A stretch of 64,000 nt of DNA from Rhabditoides inermis (GCA_963966185.1 CAWZYM010000238.1:173501-237500); one strand, 5' to 3'; positions 15,601 through 26,804 are shown, counted from the first letter of the stretch. Numbers and translations: made by a program. The notes: generated by a model from the sequence alone, not told the origin.

Positions 15601-16094
15601 ATTATCTTTTAAAAGTACTTCCGTAAAAAGTGTTGTTTGTGTTAACCTGATTCAAGAAAAGCGCATGCATATATTATTAATTTTTGAAAAATCAAATCGT
15701 AAACACCTGAACATGAAAACTAACACAAACTTGCTCTTTCAAAACGTTGAATAATTGTTGAATAATTAATGTTGAATAATTCCATGTTTTATTTTCTTTT
15801 GACATTTTTATACCTGAAACATTGAGTGAAACAACATCACGATTAACATATTATTTTATTGATAAACCATAAATAATAAACCGCAAAAACACTAAATAAA
15901 CAAAACAATCGTATTATTCTGAATGTTACGTGTAACTATTCTATATTCGTTTGAAAGAGCAAGTTTGTGTTAGTTTTCATGTTCAGGTGTTTACGATTTG
16001 ATTTTTCAAAAATTAATAATATATGCATGCGCTTTTCTTGAATCAGGTTAACACAAACAACACTTTTTACGGAAGTACTTTTAAAAGATAATCT
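15601..16094. repeat. Long inverted repeat, 143-bp arms
   Basis: Arms 15601-15742 and 15950-16094 are almost perfect reverse complements; an AT-rich 200-nt spacer lies between. The arms end ATTATCTTTTAAAAGTAC on the outside. It borders the GA satellite exactly as the related inverted repeat at 49152-49480 does. Confidence 0.9.
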
Positions 16095-16290
16095 AATGTT
16101 TGCGGTGAATTTTACGTTATGTTTCGATAGGAGGTCATTAACAACTTACTATTTATTAAAATATGTGTTATAATGCATTGTGTAATGATTGTTGCCACGC
16201 GTGTTGGGCATAAAAGGCGCATGGGCGGGCTGCTGCACCATTACTCGCCTCACTCGCCCCCTACTCGCCCCTTCCCCTACTCGGTCTTCG

Positions 16291-16916
16291 ATGCGACCGG
16301 CGCGAGCGCACAGGCAGCAGCCTCAGCGCTTCAACCCCATCGCTCCGCCCCGCCAAGCCCCGCCCCTTCCGTTCGTGGTTCCTGCTGTCCCCGGACCGTC
16401 AAATGTGCGTGCCTTCAACGTAGCCGCCGCCCCGTTTGTGCCGGCGGCGGCCCAGCCTGCAGTCTATCCCATCCTGCAACACGGAGACACGAGTGAGTGG
16501 GCACAGTCACAAGGGGAGAAGACACGTATTCATCACAGACACTACCGACGGCAAAGAGGTGATCTCAGACTTCGAGTTCGACCAATTCGCACGCCTTCTT
16601 CACGCCGACTACAGCAGACATGCACAGGTATACGGTAGTTACGGTATCCTACAGTACTCAATCAGGCGGCGGCAACGAGCTACTTCCGTCGCATCTACTC
16701 CAAGGATGTGGTTCGATCCGATTCCAGCAGACACATCGATCCCTTCCTCGTGAGTTGTTGCAATCATATATCAATCGATATTCGATCAGGTGCCGAACTT
16801 GATTCGCTGTATGACATCCGCCGAGTCTCCGGACACACAACTCGACGCTGCCTGGGCGCTCACTAACCTCGCGTGCACATCCTCCGACATCACACACAGC
16901 ATCGTCGACTCGGTAA

Positions 16917-16958
<42 letters not shown>

Positions 16959-18612
16959 CTCTCTCTCTCCCTAATAAATAGCTCAATATATTACAGAACG
17001 GTATCGAAGCGCTTGTGGAGGGAGTGAGCCACGGCAAGAGTGAGTATCGATTTCCCGATCGATACTAATCGATACCTCTAGGCGAGTACCGCGAACAGTG
17101 CATTTGGGCGCTGGGCAACATCGCAGCGGACTGTTCCCGATGCAAGCAGAGGATCCGACAGACACCCCTTCTTGTGTACATGGCAGGGTATGATACATAC
17201 CGTATAATTTGCCCATACCGCACTCTTCAGTCATCTTCTCAACCCTCGCGTGCTTGTTGAGGCTGGCGGACGGGCGGTCACTGCCCGCAAGAACATGATC
17301 TGGTGCATTCTCAACGTGGTCAGAGGAGGACACAGGAGCCTGCCGATTGAGGTATCGGCGCTCTCTGTCAGTCTGTCACTCTTGCTGTGCCAGTGTGTGC
17401 GCGATTTGGTGCGGGGCCTCCACCACACTGTCCGCCAATGCGACGCAGACACTGAGAGAAACACTGTCAAGGTACCGTATCTACAGTAACCATATATAGC
17501 TCACTGTACTAAGGACGCTGTCTGGGCGATCGCCTTTCTTGCCGACGATATCGGTCGTGGATTACAGGTACCGTACCCTTACATTATACCAATTCATATT
17601 TCTTGCAGGTGGACGTGATTCTGGAAGAGCCAGGTCTCGTTGCGCTCATCATGGAGACGCTGTGGAACGGGCCCAAGTACAGTATCCTCACTCACCCCGC
17701 ACAACTCGCCGCCCTCTTGCAGGGAGCTGCACTCTCCGTGTCTGCGCGCTCTGGGCAACCTGATCACTGGCAACGACGCGCAGACAGGCCGCGTCATAGC
17801 CATGCACGGATTCCTTGATATCATTGTCGGTTACTGCGTTTCTAGTTCCGACATTCATGTATCTGTTGCAGCACCACTACCTGGTGTCTGATAACCCATC
17901 ATGTGCTCGCGAGGCAGCGTGGATCTGTTCCAATGTGGCAGCTGGACCCGCTGCTCACATCGAGTACATGTTCAAGGTACTGTACTTTTGCAAAGTTTAT
18001 GTACTCACCGTATATTAGAAGCCTGAGTTGTACGACGGTGTTAGGCGAGGCATGCACAGCACGGATCGCAAGATGAAGAAGGTGCGTATCTCTCCATGTT
18101 CTCTCACCTTGTCCTCCCACCGCTCACTTTCAGGAATGTCTGTGGACGATTGTGAACATGCTTTCTGGCGCGGACGATGACCGTCTCGAGTGGCTCGTCG
18201 CCACAGGTACGTGTACTTTTGATTATCCATCATGCCTGTCAATCAGGCGTCGTCTCCCTCTACCCCACCATCGTCGCCGCAGCGGATGCTCGTCTCGTCG
18301 ACCGCGCCATGACTTCGCTTGGGGTGCGTCCATCGATCGATAATAAGTCGATATCGATTGATCTAGGTTTTGATGCGTGACTTCCCGCAATGCATCTGTC
18401 AGGTGGAGGAAATGAACCTGCTCGATCTTATCAAACCCGAGATCGTACTCGAAAACGAGAACATCTACGTGAGTTGCGGTAGCTTGATTACGGTAATTAC
18501 ATAACGGTACTTTCAGAACCAGGGTCGGGAGGTGGCGGCTCGCATAAAGACTCGCAACGAGAAGTTCGTGGCTCGCAAGTCTGTCTCCTATCGCTTCACC
18601 CCTTACATTTAG
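16291..18612 (+). CDS. Importin-alpha-like armadillo-repeat protein
   Basis: About 14 exons from ATG at 16291 (exons 16291-16492, 16539-16627, 16666-16749, 16790-16917 and so on) to TAG at 18610-18612. The product reads as karyopherin alpha: an adaptor that binds nuclear localisation signals and carries cargo to importin beta. Armadillo-type helices with importin-alpha signatures are visible: [79 protein letters not shown] and [10 protein letters not shown]. The Trp and Asn positions used for cargo binding in the family are largely present. The N-terminus is Ala/Pro/Arg-rich rather than a recognisable importin-beta-binding domain. Introns are mostly 38-60 nt, one enlarged by a CT run (16919-16956). 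Several contain TACNGTA or ATCGAT motifs. Confidence 0.85.
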
Positions 18613-19028
18613 ACCATCCCTCGAGTCCCCATTGTCATTCTCTTACACATGTGTGTTTCGTTCAATATCTACTCGTATCGTAGCGTTCTTAGAGTCGTGT
18701 TAGAAAGTTAAGTTGCAAACAACAGAAGCGAGGAGTTGAGTGTGTATGCGTGTCTACTCGGAAATCCTCGTGTGAAAAAAGTATTCAAACAAAATTTCTT
18801 GAATCTATTAGGCAAACAACAAATTTGACTAATCTCTGCATGTGTACTTTGTTCATGAATGGCAATTCTAGATAAACCTTTGATTTAAAGGAGAGGTGAA
18901 CGGAATAATAACACGAGGTTGACACAATCAATGTTGATGTTGTGATTAAAATGAAATACAAATAAAAATTCTACTAATTAATATAAAAGTAATATAAAAT
19001 TAAATAACATCTTGTTGTATATTACTTA
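18613..19028. other. Importin 3' flank, AT-rich
   Basis: No gene is visible; the stretch holds the 3' UTR and AT-rich spacer up to the MITE boundary at 19029. Confidence 0.5.
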
Positions 19029-19053
19029 TAGGGTATCCCCCATTTTCACGGTA

Positions 19054-19564
19054 AATGAGAGGATCTGGCCATCCGAAGACAGACAGGTCTTGCCCAAGGA
19101 CTACCTCTATGAAGCAACGCGTCGGCGGGGAGCCGACGCGCCACATCGACCCAGAAGTTACGTGCAACCGAGAGACCAATAGAACCGACGAGAGACAACT
19201 AACTACACACAACAACCCAGAGACACATTGCGAAAGGGGATTTATGACATGGCAATGGTGAAGGATTTGGTGCGGCGTTAACAAGCCTAGCCTTCGGGTC
19301 CGCTAGAGCATTCCGTACTCCGGCTAGGCCGGCGGCGGCGGCGGCCTCGAATGAGCGATCGGCCAGCTTATATAGGTGGCCGCGCGCTCTCGAATCTTCT
19401 CTCAGCCAATCAGCGTCCGCGGTAGATCAGCGGTAGGTCGGCGGTGAGTCCGGCCGGCCGGCTCCACCCCTCGTGCTGTCGGCACTGGAAGAGAGAGAGA
19501 GATTAGCACTCGAGCACAAGGGAGTGAGAGTGCATCAGCGAGATAGCGTGTCGCCTCGCTGACA
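19054..19564 (-). repeat. 3' LTR
   Basis: 511 bp; on the minus strand it starts TGTCAGCGAGG and ends CCTCTCATT. It contains a GC-rich palindrome (GCGTCGGC...GCCGACGC near 19120) and a (GGC)n run near 19330. It differs from the other LTR at very few positions (for example CGTCGG versus CGTTGG), which indicates recent insertion. Confidence 0.93.
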
Positions 19565-19576
19565 CCTCCCCCTCAA
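19565..19576 (-). promoter_or_regulatory. Polypurine tract of LTR element
   Basis: Minus strand TTGAGGGGGAGG lies immediately before the 3' LTR start, the expected plus-strand priming site. Confidence 0.7.
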
Positions 19577-20451
19577 ACAAATGCATCGACACCGCACGAT
19601 GCCACCTACATAAAAGACCACGACTAATTCCTGAAAGGATTACAATCTACAAGTGTCTTACGACCCACTAAAGTAACAAGCTACTATACAAAGTAAATCA
19701 AACATAAATGGACAGACCACACTTCACGCGTCCCGACTGATGTCCTGCCACTTGCTCGGATTGACTCGACCATGCTGCGGATGAATCATCCGGTGTTCGT
19801 CTCGAATTCGACGACCATTGAGCACTCGGCCGCCAAAACAGTTGATCTTGTCGAGGCAGAGCGGCCACCTCGTCGGAAGCGCAGTTGTACACCTGAACAG
19901 AGTGTTTCAATACATTCAAACAACATAGCAAAAACTAGAAGTAACTTACCACGTAGTAAAGATAAACCAATAACAGTGACACGACGAGCCAACTGATCAC
20001 ACGTAGGAGAATAGGAAGAAGATTCACGTGAACTGGGAGCGGCGATGACAAGCCTTCCACGTAAATCGCACCCCCACGCTACCCAAAAACCTATTCACGC
20101 GCACATGTGCACAGTCTGGCTGTCAGCTGGCAGCGCGCACTACACTCGATAAACTACACAAGAAGGGATCTACAAAACCTTATAATACACGTAAAGCAAA
20201 CAGCACGAACTACTTGTAGCATCGGCACGCGCTGAAAAGAGTCAGATTGGCCCTCTACCCAACTCACGCGTCCGAATCGCGAATCCACAGTCTTCACGGC
20301 AGAAGAGTCGTCTCTTCGGCGACGACCTTTGCGAGTGAGCGGATTGTAGTTTCCGCGCTTCGGATTCGGCTGGCGGATGAACTTCGGCTCCGTTGAATCT
20401 TACTCATTGTCCAGGTTCGGGTCAGCTGCGTCACGTAGTTTGGAGCGATAG

Positions 20452-20680
20452 GCCACGTCAGTGTTGGCGGTTTGTGATCAGCGCTTCTTCTCCGTCCGTG
20501 TGCAGCGGCGTCGGCTGCATCGTCAGTGTGAAGACAGGCCACGTCGGCGTTGGCGGTTTGTGATCAGCGCCTCTTCTCCGTCCGTGTGCAGCGGCGTCGG
20601 CTGCATCGTCAGTGTGGAGACAAGCCACGTCGGCGTTGGCGGTTTGTGATCAGCGCTTCTGCTCCGTCCCTGTCTGTCCA
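20452..20680. repeat. 86-bp tandem repeat, about 2.7 copies
   Basis: Units start with GCCACGTC at 20452, 20538 and 20624, giving an exact 86-bp period with a few substitutions. It lies in the LTR element between gag and the 3' LTR. Confidence 0.9.
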
Positions 20681-21041
20681 ACAAACGACCGAGCACCGAT
20701 AACTGAAAAAAACTGAAGTCAACTGTTTCTGACTCTCGGGATACTACAATACTACAAAAAGTGTGGCGTCATTCGTTTACAGGTGATACGTCTGACCCAC
20801 GAACGTGTCTAAACAACAATGTGACATGACAAAAGATAATCTGATTACAAAATGTCTCGCCTCGATCTACAGTCAGAACTCAATCAATAATCAACGACCG
20901 CGCAAAACGTATAAACCCAAAAGAAACTACCGAATTTGGAAACTGATATGATTTGATCACTCGGGCAGATCCGAGCTTACTAGAAAAAGGGACTACCTAC
21001 TGCACAGTTATACAAAGGTGTTCACTCACGTGCACGTCCGT

Positions 21042-21989
21042 CTAATTAAGAGAAAGGGCGGCGAACTCGTCCACTCCGGCATCGTATCCGGCTTGTGCCT
21101 TACGTCCATTGTGTCGCTTTGCCTGGTTCTTCCGCGCCTTCTTCAGACGAGAACAGTAGAGATCTGAATGACCATCCTTTCTACAGTACCCACAATAACG
21201 CATCCGCTTCTCCAGCTCGCAGGCTTCGACGTTGTCGGTCTCCTTCTTCACGGGGTCGGCCGTCTTCCACTTGCGCAGCACCTGCTGGCAGCTGCCCTTG
21301 TGCTTCGCCGATCCACAGTAGGCGCACCGCTTTGCGTCTCCAGCTAGCTCCTCCGGACAGGGCTTACAGTCGCGGTCGTAGAACAGAGTCTCAATCCAGT
21401 CTGCTCGCATGACCACAGCAAAGAAGTCGTCCTTGTCAATGTTCCTGCCGCCATAGTTCATCAGGTTCATAACTCGGAGCTCTTCAGGTCGGATACCGTT
21501 GACGAAGTCGTCGTAGAGAAAGTACTTCTTGCACTCACCTGGGTAATGACGACCGGCAACTCTCTCCCAACAACGTCTCGCGTAGTCACGTACCCTTTCG
21601 TTCTTGCCCTGCTCCATCTTGAAGTTGCTGCGGTGCTCTACAGCCATCTGATGTCGGCCGCCTTCGAAGAAGTCCATCAGGTACTTGACCAGCTCGTCGT
21701 AGTCGTGCTTCTTCTCGCTCATCTCGTGGAAGATCCATTCTGCACCCACGACATTGCAGCGCAGTAGCGCGGCCTTCTGACGCGCGGGAATGTTAAGACC
21801 GAAGGCCTCGATCTTGTCCTCGAAGCGCACTAGAAACCTACTGAATTGTGCGGGCTCGCCGGGAGAGTATTTGAACACCTCCCACTTGACGTGGCTCACG
21901 TTCACGCAGATGTTGTTGTCATTGCTCACCTTGTGAACCGTCTCGTCTCGTTCACCTGCGGACGCATCTGAAACTTGATCTGTTTCCAT
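21042..21989 (-). CDS. Gag-like nucleocapsid protein
   Basis: A 315-residue ORF that is the only sizeable one inside the LTR element. The middle has the look of a retrotransposon capsid (QFSRFLVRFEDKIEAF, YDELVKYLMDFFEGG, RVRDYARRCWERV), followed by two zinc-knuckle-like motifs (CAYCGSAKHKGSC and CGYCRKDGHSDLYC) and a Lys/Arg-rich tail. Such proteins package element RNA into cytoplasmic particles. The frame stops cleanly and no fused protease follows. The start is the first Met of the frame; an upstream spliced leader exon cannot be excluded. Confidence 0.85.
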   Translation of the reverse strand: METDQVSDASAGERDETVHKVSNDNNICVNVSHVKWEVFKYSPGEPAQFSRFLVRFEDKIEAFGLNIPARQKAALLRCNVVGAEWIFHEMSEKKHDYDELVKYLMDFFEGGRHQMAVEHRSNFKMEQGKNERVRDYARRCWERVAGRHYPGECKKYFLYDDFVNGIRPEELRVMNLMNYGGRNIDKDDFFAVVMRADWIETLFYDRDCKPCPEELAGDAKRCAYCGSAKHKGSCQQVLRKWKTADPVKKETDNVEACELEKRMRYCGYCRKDGHSDLYCSRLKKARKNQAKRHNGRKAQAGYDAGVDEFAALSLN

Positions 21990-22269
21990 GCTTCACTGCC
22001 CTCGTTCACCTCCGCGGGCTTCTTCTTCTTCTCAAGAGATAAGACAAAGAGAAAGGTTGGTTTGCGTTGGGCGGCGATAACAAGCCAGGTCGCAAGCAAG
22101 CTTGCTAGACAGAGAGAGAGGATAAGAGAAACTTATACCCCTGCAGCCTTGATGTTCCAGCTCGAGCAGCACCTGCAAGATGTGGTACGTGACAGTCAAA
22201 AAAAAAACGCGCGCGATAATCGACAACTAATACACGGACAATGCGAAACAACAGTGGCGAGCAAAACAT

Positions 22270-22300
<31 letters not shown>

Positions 22301-24478
22301 AAGAGAGAGAAAGAGCAATCAACGAAAATCAATAATCAATGTCAATCATCATACAGACATCAGAGTAACGCGAAAATATAAGACAAAATCGGGAAGTACA
22401 AGGAGTTCACATTGCGCCAGAAAATTCACCTGCAATTGGTAAGTTAACACGCAGAAACACAATGCTCACTTCTAGATCGAGTCCCATATATTCTTATCAC
22501 TCGTCCCACTACACTAACAACTCACCTTGTTGAAGTGTTCGTGGCGCGCCGACACTGCTTGACGGTGCAGCGGCTTCTCGTCCCTGGGTATCGAGGCATC
22601 TATCATCTCGTCACCTGGAACGTAGTGAAGTTAGAATAGGATCCAACACCACATCTACACAACACTCTTTCCTATCTAAGTAGTGCAGGCATATTCTCAA
22701 TACTAATTCTACAAAACTCAAATAGTGCGCCCACGTTTACGTTATGTTGCTATAGTCGTTCGCAAACGGCTCATAGATAGCGTCTTCCATCAGTCATCAA
22801 TGCTATCCGTCTCTGACCTCATAGCCTACCACGAACCCTTGCGAGACACGCTGCGCGAATGCAGCTGCGCGTTCTTGACTTGTTCTCATCATTCGCTCGA
22901 CGCGGCTGAACGTCGAAATGGCGCTCATTCCCTTGTAGTTTGGAGTTTCGTGTATGAGAAGAGCTCATATCCCGAAACTCTCGGTCCGTTCTGAGTAGTA
23001 CCACTAGTATCTACCATAATGTCTCTGCCAAAGTGAGCTCGCACTGCACTTGGAACTGAAAGAGCGCTAGACCAATGATCACTAACCAAAGATCCCTACC
23101 CTGTGGCACTACCGCAAGGATTTATAAATATAGCACTACTATATTATCACCGAGTGTGATCAAATCACCGGCATAAAACGAATATGACACTATCATTATC
23201 CGCTACCTAGGCATCCCTAGGTTTTGCACAACCCGAACACGCATTCTAATTGTCGTCACAATATAAGAATCATGCCACCTTAGACCCGCATACCTGCAGT
23301 CTCCCTGAGTGAGTCTCCTCCTGACGGAAGCTGCTTCGACACGCCAGACCTCGCCAGCCTTCTCGGCCCACTCGGCGAGTCTAGCGAGCGTGATGAAATA
23401 AAGTTATAGCACTACTATTCACTTAAATTACCCACAGCCCGCAACCAATCAGTTAACACTACACTCACATATATTAAAACAAACAAAACTAATAGTACAA
23501 TATGTAAATACAGGATCACAATTCACTTAGACGTACCTGATCTCGTTCGTTGGTGCAGGGGTGCACAGTGGGCATCGCAGTCACCCGGCCGGCTTTCGAA
23601 ACACGCTTGTGTTGTGGGGCGCGATCGATACCGGTCACTCGGTCCAGCCTCTGCGGGGAGAGGAGAGAGACGAAATCACGCGATCGAGAAATCAGCGGTC
23701 ACTCACACCACACCCACCGACACAGACGACAGACGATCGATGTCTGGCGAGAGCGCGACAACAGAGAACAGTGCGGACACGTGAAAATAAAATCTACCGT
23801 ATTCAAAACACATTACTGTAACTACAGTACTCCTGACACAAACATATTTGTAGTTGTGTGACTAGTCTTATACTACTTCAAGGCGAAAAATATAAATGGA
23901 GTCTCGCTCACACACCGCGCACCCGTATAGCAGAGACCACACTACAAACTACAACGCTCACTCACCGACGGCGCGATTGCTTTCGCAACTGCCAGCCGTC
24001 CAAACGAATGGCCGTAAGAAAATAACTAGCCCTTTTGAGTCCCATTGGTGTACACTTGCACGTTCGTTCTCTTGTGTGGCTGTTTTGCTCACCCGTACCC
24101 GCGAACATAATCCTGCACGTTTCCGCGCAGGAAGAGAGAGAGGGAGTTGGTTAACTTGGGGCGGCGATAACAAGCCAGGGGCGTGAGCTCACTTGCGCAA
24201 GCTCACTAGACCAGACAACAAGGGAGGATAAGACGGTGCAATGTACAACCATGACTCAACGGGACACCTTGGCAATAGGCGGCTCAAATCGTCTCGGTAT
24301 CTATTCTCTGCGGTATAGGAGACACACTCTCACAGCTTCTAGACTGCTGCGAGAGGCGCTCGACACGCATTCGGTGGAAAGCGGCACACATACATACAAC
24401 ACGAAACAGTTTGCAACCTGCACGAGATAATATATGCTACCGTACCAGAACTGCTACCACAAAAAGAGAGAAGAAATG

Positions 24479-24496
24479 GCTCCGCTCGCTGTTACC
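24479..24496 (-). promoter_or_regulatory. Primer-binding site of LTR element
   Basis: Directly inside the 5' LTR the minus strand reads GGTAACAGCGAGCGGAGC. It matches the usual position and TGG-start form of sites complementary to a tRNA 3' end (TGG overlapping the LTR end). Confidence 0.65.
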
Positions 24497-25007
24497 AATG
24501 AGAGGATCTGGCCATCCGAAGACAGACAGGTCTTGCCCAAGGACTACCTCTATGAAGCAACGCGTTGGCGGGGAGCCGACGCGCCACATCGACCCAGAAG
24601 TTACGTGCAACCGAGAGACCAATAGAACCGACGAGAGACAACTAACTACACACAACAACCCAGAGACACATTGCGAAAGGGGATTTATGACATGGCAATG
24701 GTGAAGGATTTGGTGCGGCGTTAACAAGCCTAGCCTTCGGGTCCGCTAGAGCATTCCGTACTCCGGCTAGGCCGGCGGCGGCGGCGGCCTCGAATGAGCG
24801 ATCGGCCAGCTTATATAGGTGGCCGCGCGCTCTCGAATCTTCTCTCAGCCAATCAGCGTCCGCGGTAGATCAGCGGTAGGTCGGCGGTGAGTCCGGCCGG
24901 CCGGCTCCACCCCTCGTGCTGTCGGCACTGGAAGAGAGAGAGAGATTAGCACTCGAGCACAAGGGAGTGAGAGTGCATCAGCGAGATAGCGTGTCGCCTC
25001 GCTGACA
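24497..25007 (-). repeat. 5' LTR
   Basis: Same 511-bp sequence as the repeat at 19054-19564. A CTTATATAGG segment near 24810 (reverse complement CCTATATAAG) would serve as a TATA box for minus-strand transcription. Confidence 0.93.
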
Positions 25008-25579
25008 GGTACGCGAATTATCGGCGGTCGGCCAGACAGGGACGAAATGACGAGCTTTTTATGCAATTAGGATGACTTTCGAGGTTTTACGCCAAAATAC
25101 GGCAAAAAAAGAAAGAAACTGAAAAATCGAAATCTAGAGTTCTGTGCGGACACTATCAAAGCACCTTCTCCCTCAAACTGAGTTCTGTAGCATGAGTTTG
25201 AAGTGAGTTATTAAGTATTCTAGTTTTCACCTATTGAACAGCCTCGAAAACTCGGTTATCGAACGATAAAAAGAAAACTAGACCGAAATTCAAAAATCGA
25301 AATCTAGACTTCTATGGGGACTGGGGATCCACACCACTTATCCAAAAATTGGAATGATTCATCAACTCCGGAAGGAGTTATTAGCTCTGAAAGGTGAAGA
25401 ACTCTGCTTCATTAGAATTGCAAATCACCTTCATTTCACTAAATTCAGACCGCAAAGCGCGCGATTCGCGCGGTCGAATGGTCTTGCGCGAACCGATAGA
25501 GCGGCTAAATGCGATGAAATGATGTCTGCAAAATATGCGGCAAGATGGCTGCCGTCCCGTGAACCGGGGGGATACCCTA

Positions 25580-26804
25580 TAGTAGAATTTTTATTTTTGT
25601 TTCAATTTAATCACCATATTAACATTGATTATGTCAACCACGTGTTATTATTCCGTGCACCTCTCCTTTATCTTCCGTTTGCGCGTAGCTCAACATTTCT
25701 CGTCCAAAACATTATGTTGTCCAATAGTTTTACAGTACCCTAAACTATTGGACAGTGAACATTTTTTTTGCACGTTCACTGGTCCTATTCGCAAAGATGT
25801 CACCACACCTTACTAGCGTAGTGGTAACGCTCTCGCTCGGCAAGAATGAGTTCGCGGGTCAATTCCCACCGGTCACGCAAAGTGTTGTCAATTTCAAAAC
25901 CTCATTGAGAGGACTCGGATCTTTCTCTAACCACCCTAATGTCTCTCATGAAAAGAGTGAAACTCATTTGCGAGCCTACTATAAATACTGGTGGATGAAA
26001 TTCTTTACAGCTTCAAGATGCAAACGGAATGTTTGTTGTGTTGTTGTGTACATAAAATAATTATTGATAATGCATGTATTATGGGATATTTGGGATTTGG
26101 TTTTCATATTCTGCTATCATCGGTGTTTTTTTTTCTAGCTGAACTGCGCGATAAAAGGTATGATCTGTTGCGCTTTTCATTCATAAATGTGGGTTGAGTT
26201 ATCTGTTTTGCAAATGCGAGGACGACAGGCGACTTCGCAATTGGAGTACTGAAGGCAACTTACTACGCGCGGATCCTCAACGCATGCATACGCCAGACCT
26301 CGCTCGCACGGCTCATGCCCTCACACCGCCACTCTCAACGAGAGACGAGAGAGCACTTCCTGCACTATGAAACAATCCACGTCGGGCGTATCCTATGCGA
26401 CTCGCATCGTTGCGACTTTATGGTATTTGCAAATGAATGCACATGATTGGTAGCTATGTGAGAGCAGCTCATCCCTCGTAAAGACCCGAAAAGGGAGAAA
26501 CATGGGTCACTTACCTCCCATCCTCGGGAGAGTCTAATCTCTCGTCAGGGTATGAGCTCTCAGAGTATGAGAAAGGGTAGCCCCATGCCACCCGACAACG
26601 CAATCAAAGTCATCACCCGATTCTCCAAATTCAGGAATAGGTTATAAGTTATAAGCTGTCTTGTTGCAGCACGCGACTGATTACGATAAAACATGAATAC
26701 GATCAGAGTATGTTCTAAAAAAAAAGTATTGTGTTGTTGTCTTATCGCGTCACATCAGACACAGCCGTTCTTTCACGCCCTTTCCCCTCGGGCAATGAAA
26801 TCAT

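Larger units (their letters stand above)
12441..16094 (-). mobile_element. Composite repeat copy 1: hairpin + GA satellite + inverted repeat
   Basis: Starts (left) at TATTAG and a perfect 11-bp-stem hairpin at 12445-12469 (AGAGAGGGCGC, loop GCA). About 60 bp follows that is shared with a second copy at 48350. Next comes a 2.8 kb GA-rich satellite (12655-15490), then a shared stretch (GAAATTCAACAAAA near 15580), then a 143-bp inverted repeat (arms 15601-15742 and 15950-16094). Read on the minus strand it would begin TCTTT, contain subterminal inverted repeats and a microsatellite core, and end with a hairpin next to CTAA. This layout is known for non-autonomous Helitron/Helentron relatives. 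No transposase ORF is present. Assigning it to that class is inference. Confidence 0.5.
19054..25007 (-). mobile_element. Gag-only LTR retrotransposon
   Basis: Two near-identical 511-bp direct repeats (19054-19564 and 24497-25007) bound a 4.9 kb interior. Minus-strand orientation is set by the gag-like ORF, a primer-binding site beside the right LTR, and a purine tract beside the left LTR. GGTA at 19050-19053 and 25008-25011 is the likely 4-bp target duplication, and excising the element restores the host MITE. No protease, reverse transcriptase, RNase H or integrase motif was found in any frame, so the copy looks non-autonomous and would depend on enzymes of a relative. Confidence 0.88.
19031..25577. 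mobile_element. TA-flanked MITE, split by an LTR retrotransposon
   Basis: Termini GGGTATCCCCC at 19031 and the reverse complement ending at 25577, continuing as an imperfect ~21-bp inverted repeat (TTCACGG inside left, CCGTGAA inside right), each flanked by TA. Removing the LTR element (19054-25007) and one copy of its GGTA duplication leaves a 590-bp unit with no coding capacity. TA duplications are typical of Tc1/mariner-type cut-and-paste elements. The inner sequence holds two related 20-nt segments (AAAATCGAAATCTAGA near 25123 and 25294). Confidence 0.7.

Noticed and set aside
19000..25000. Two separate short genes at 19055-19284 and 24411-24727
   Set aside because: They are identical frames within the two LTRs.
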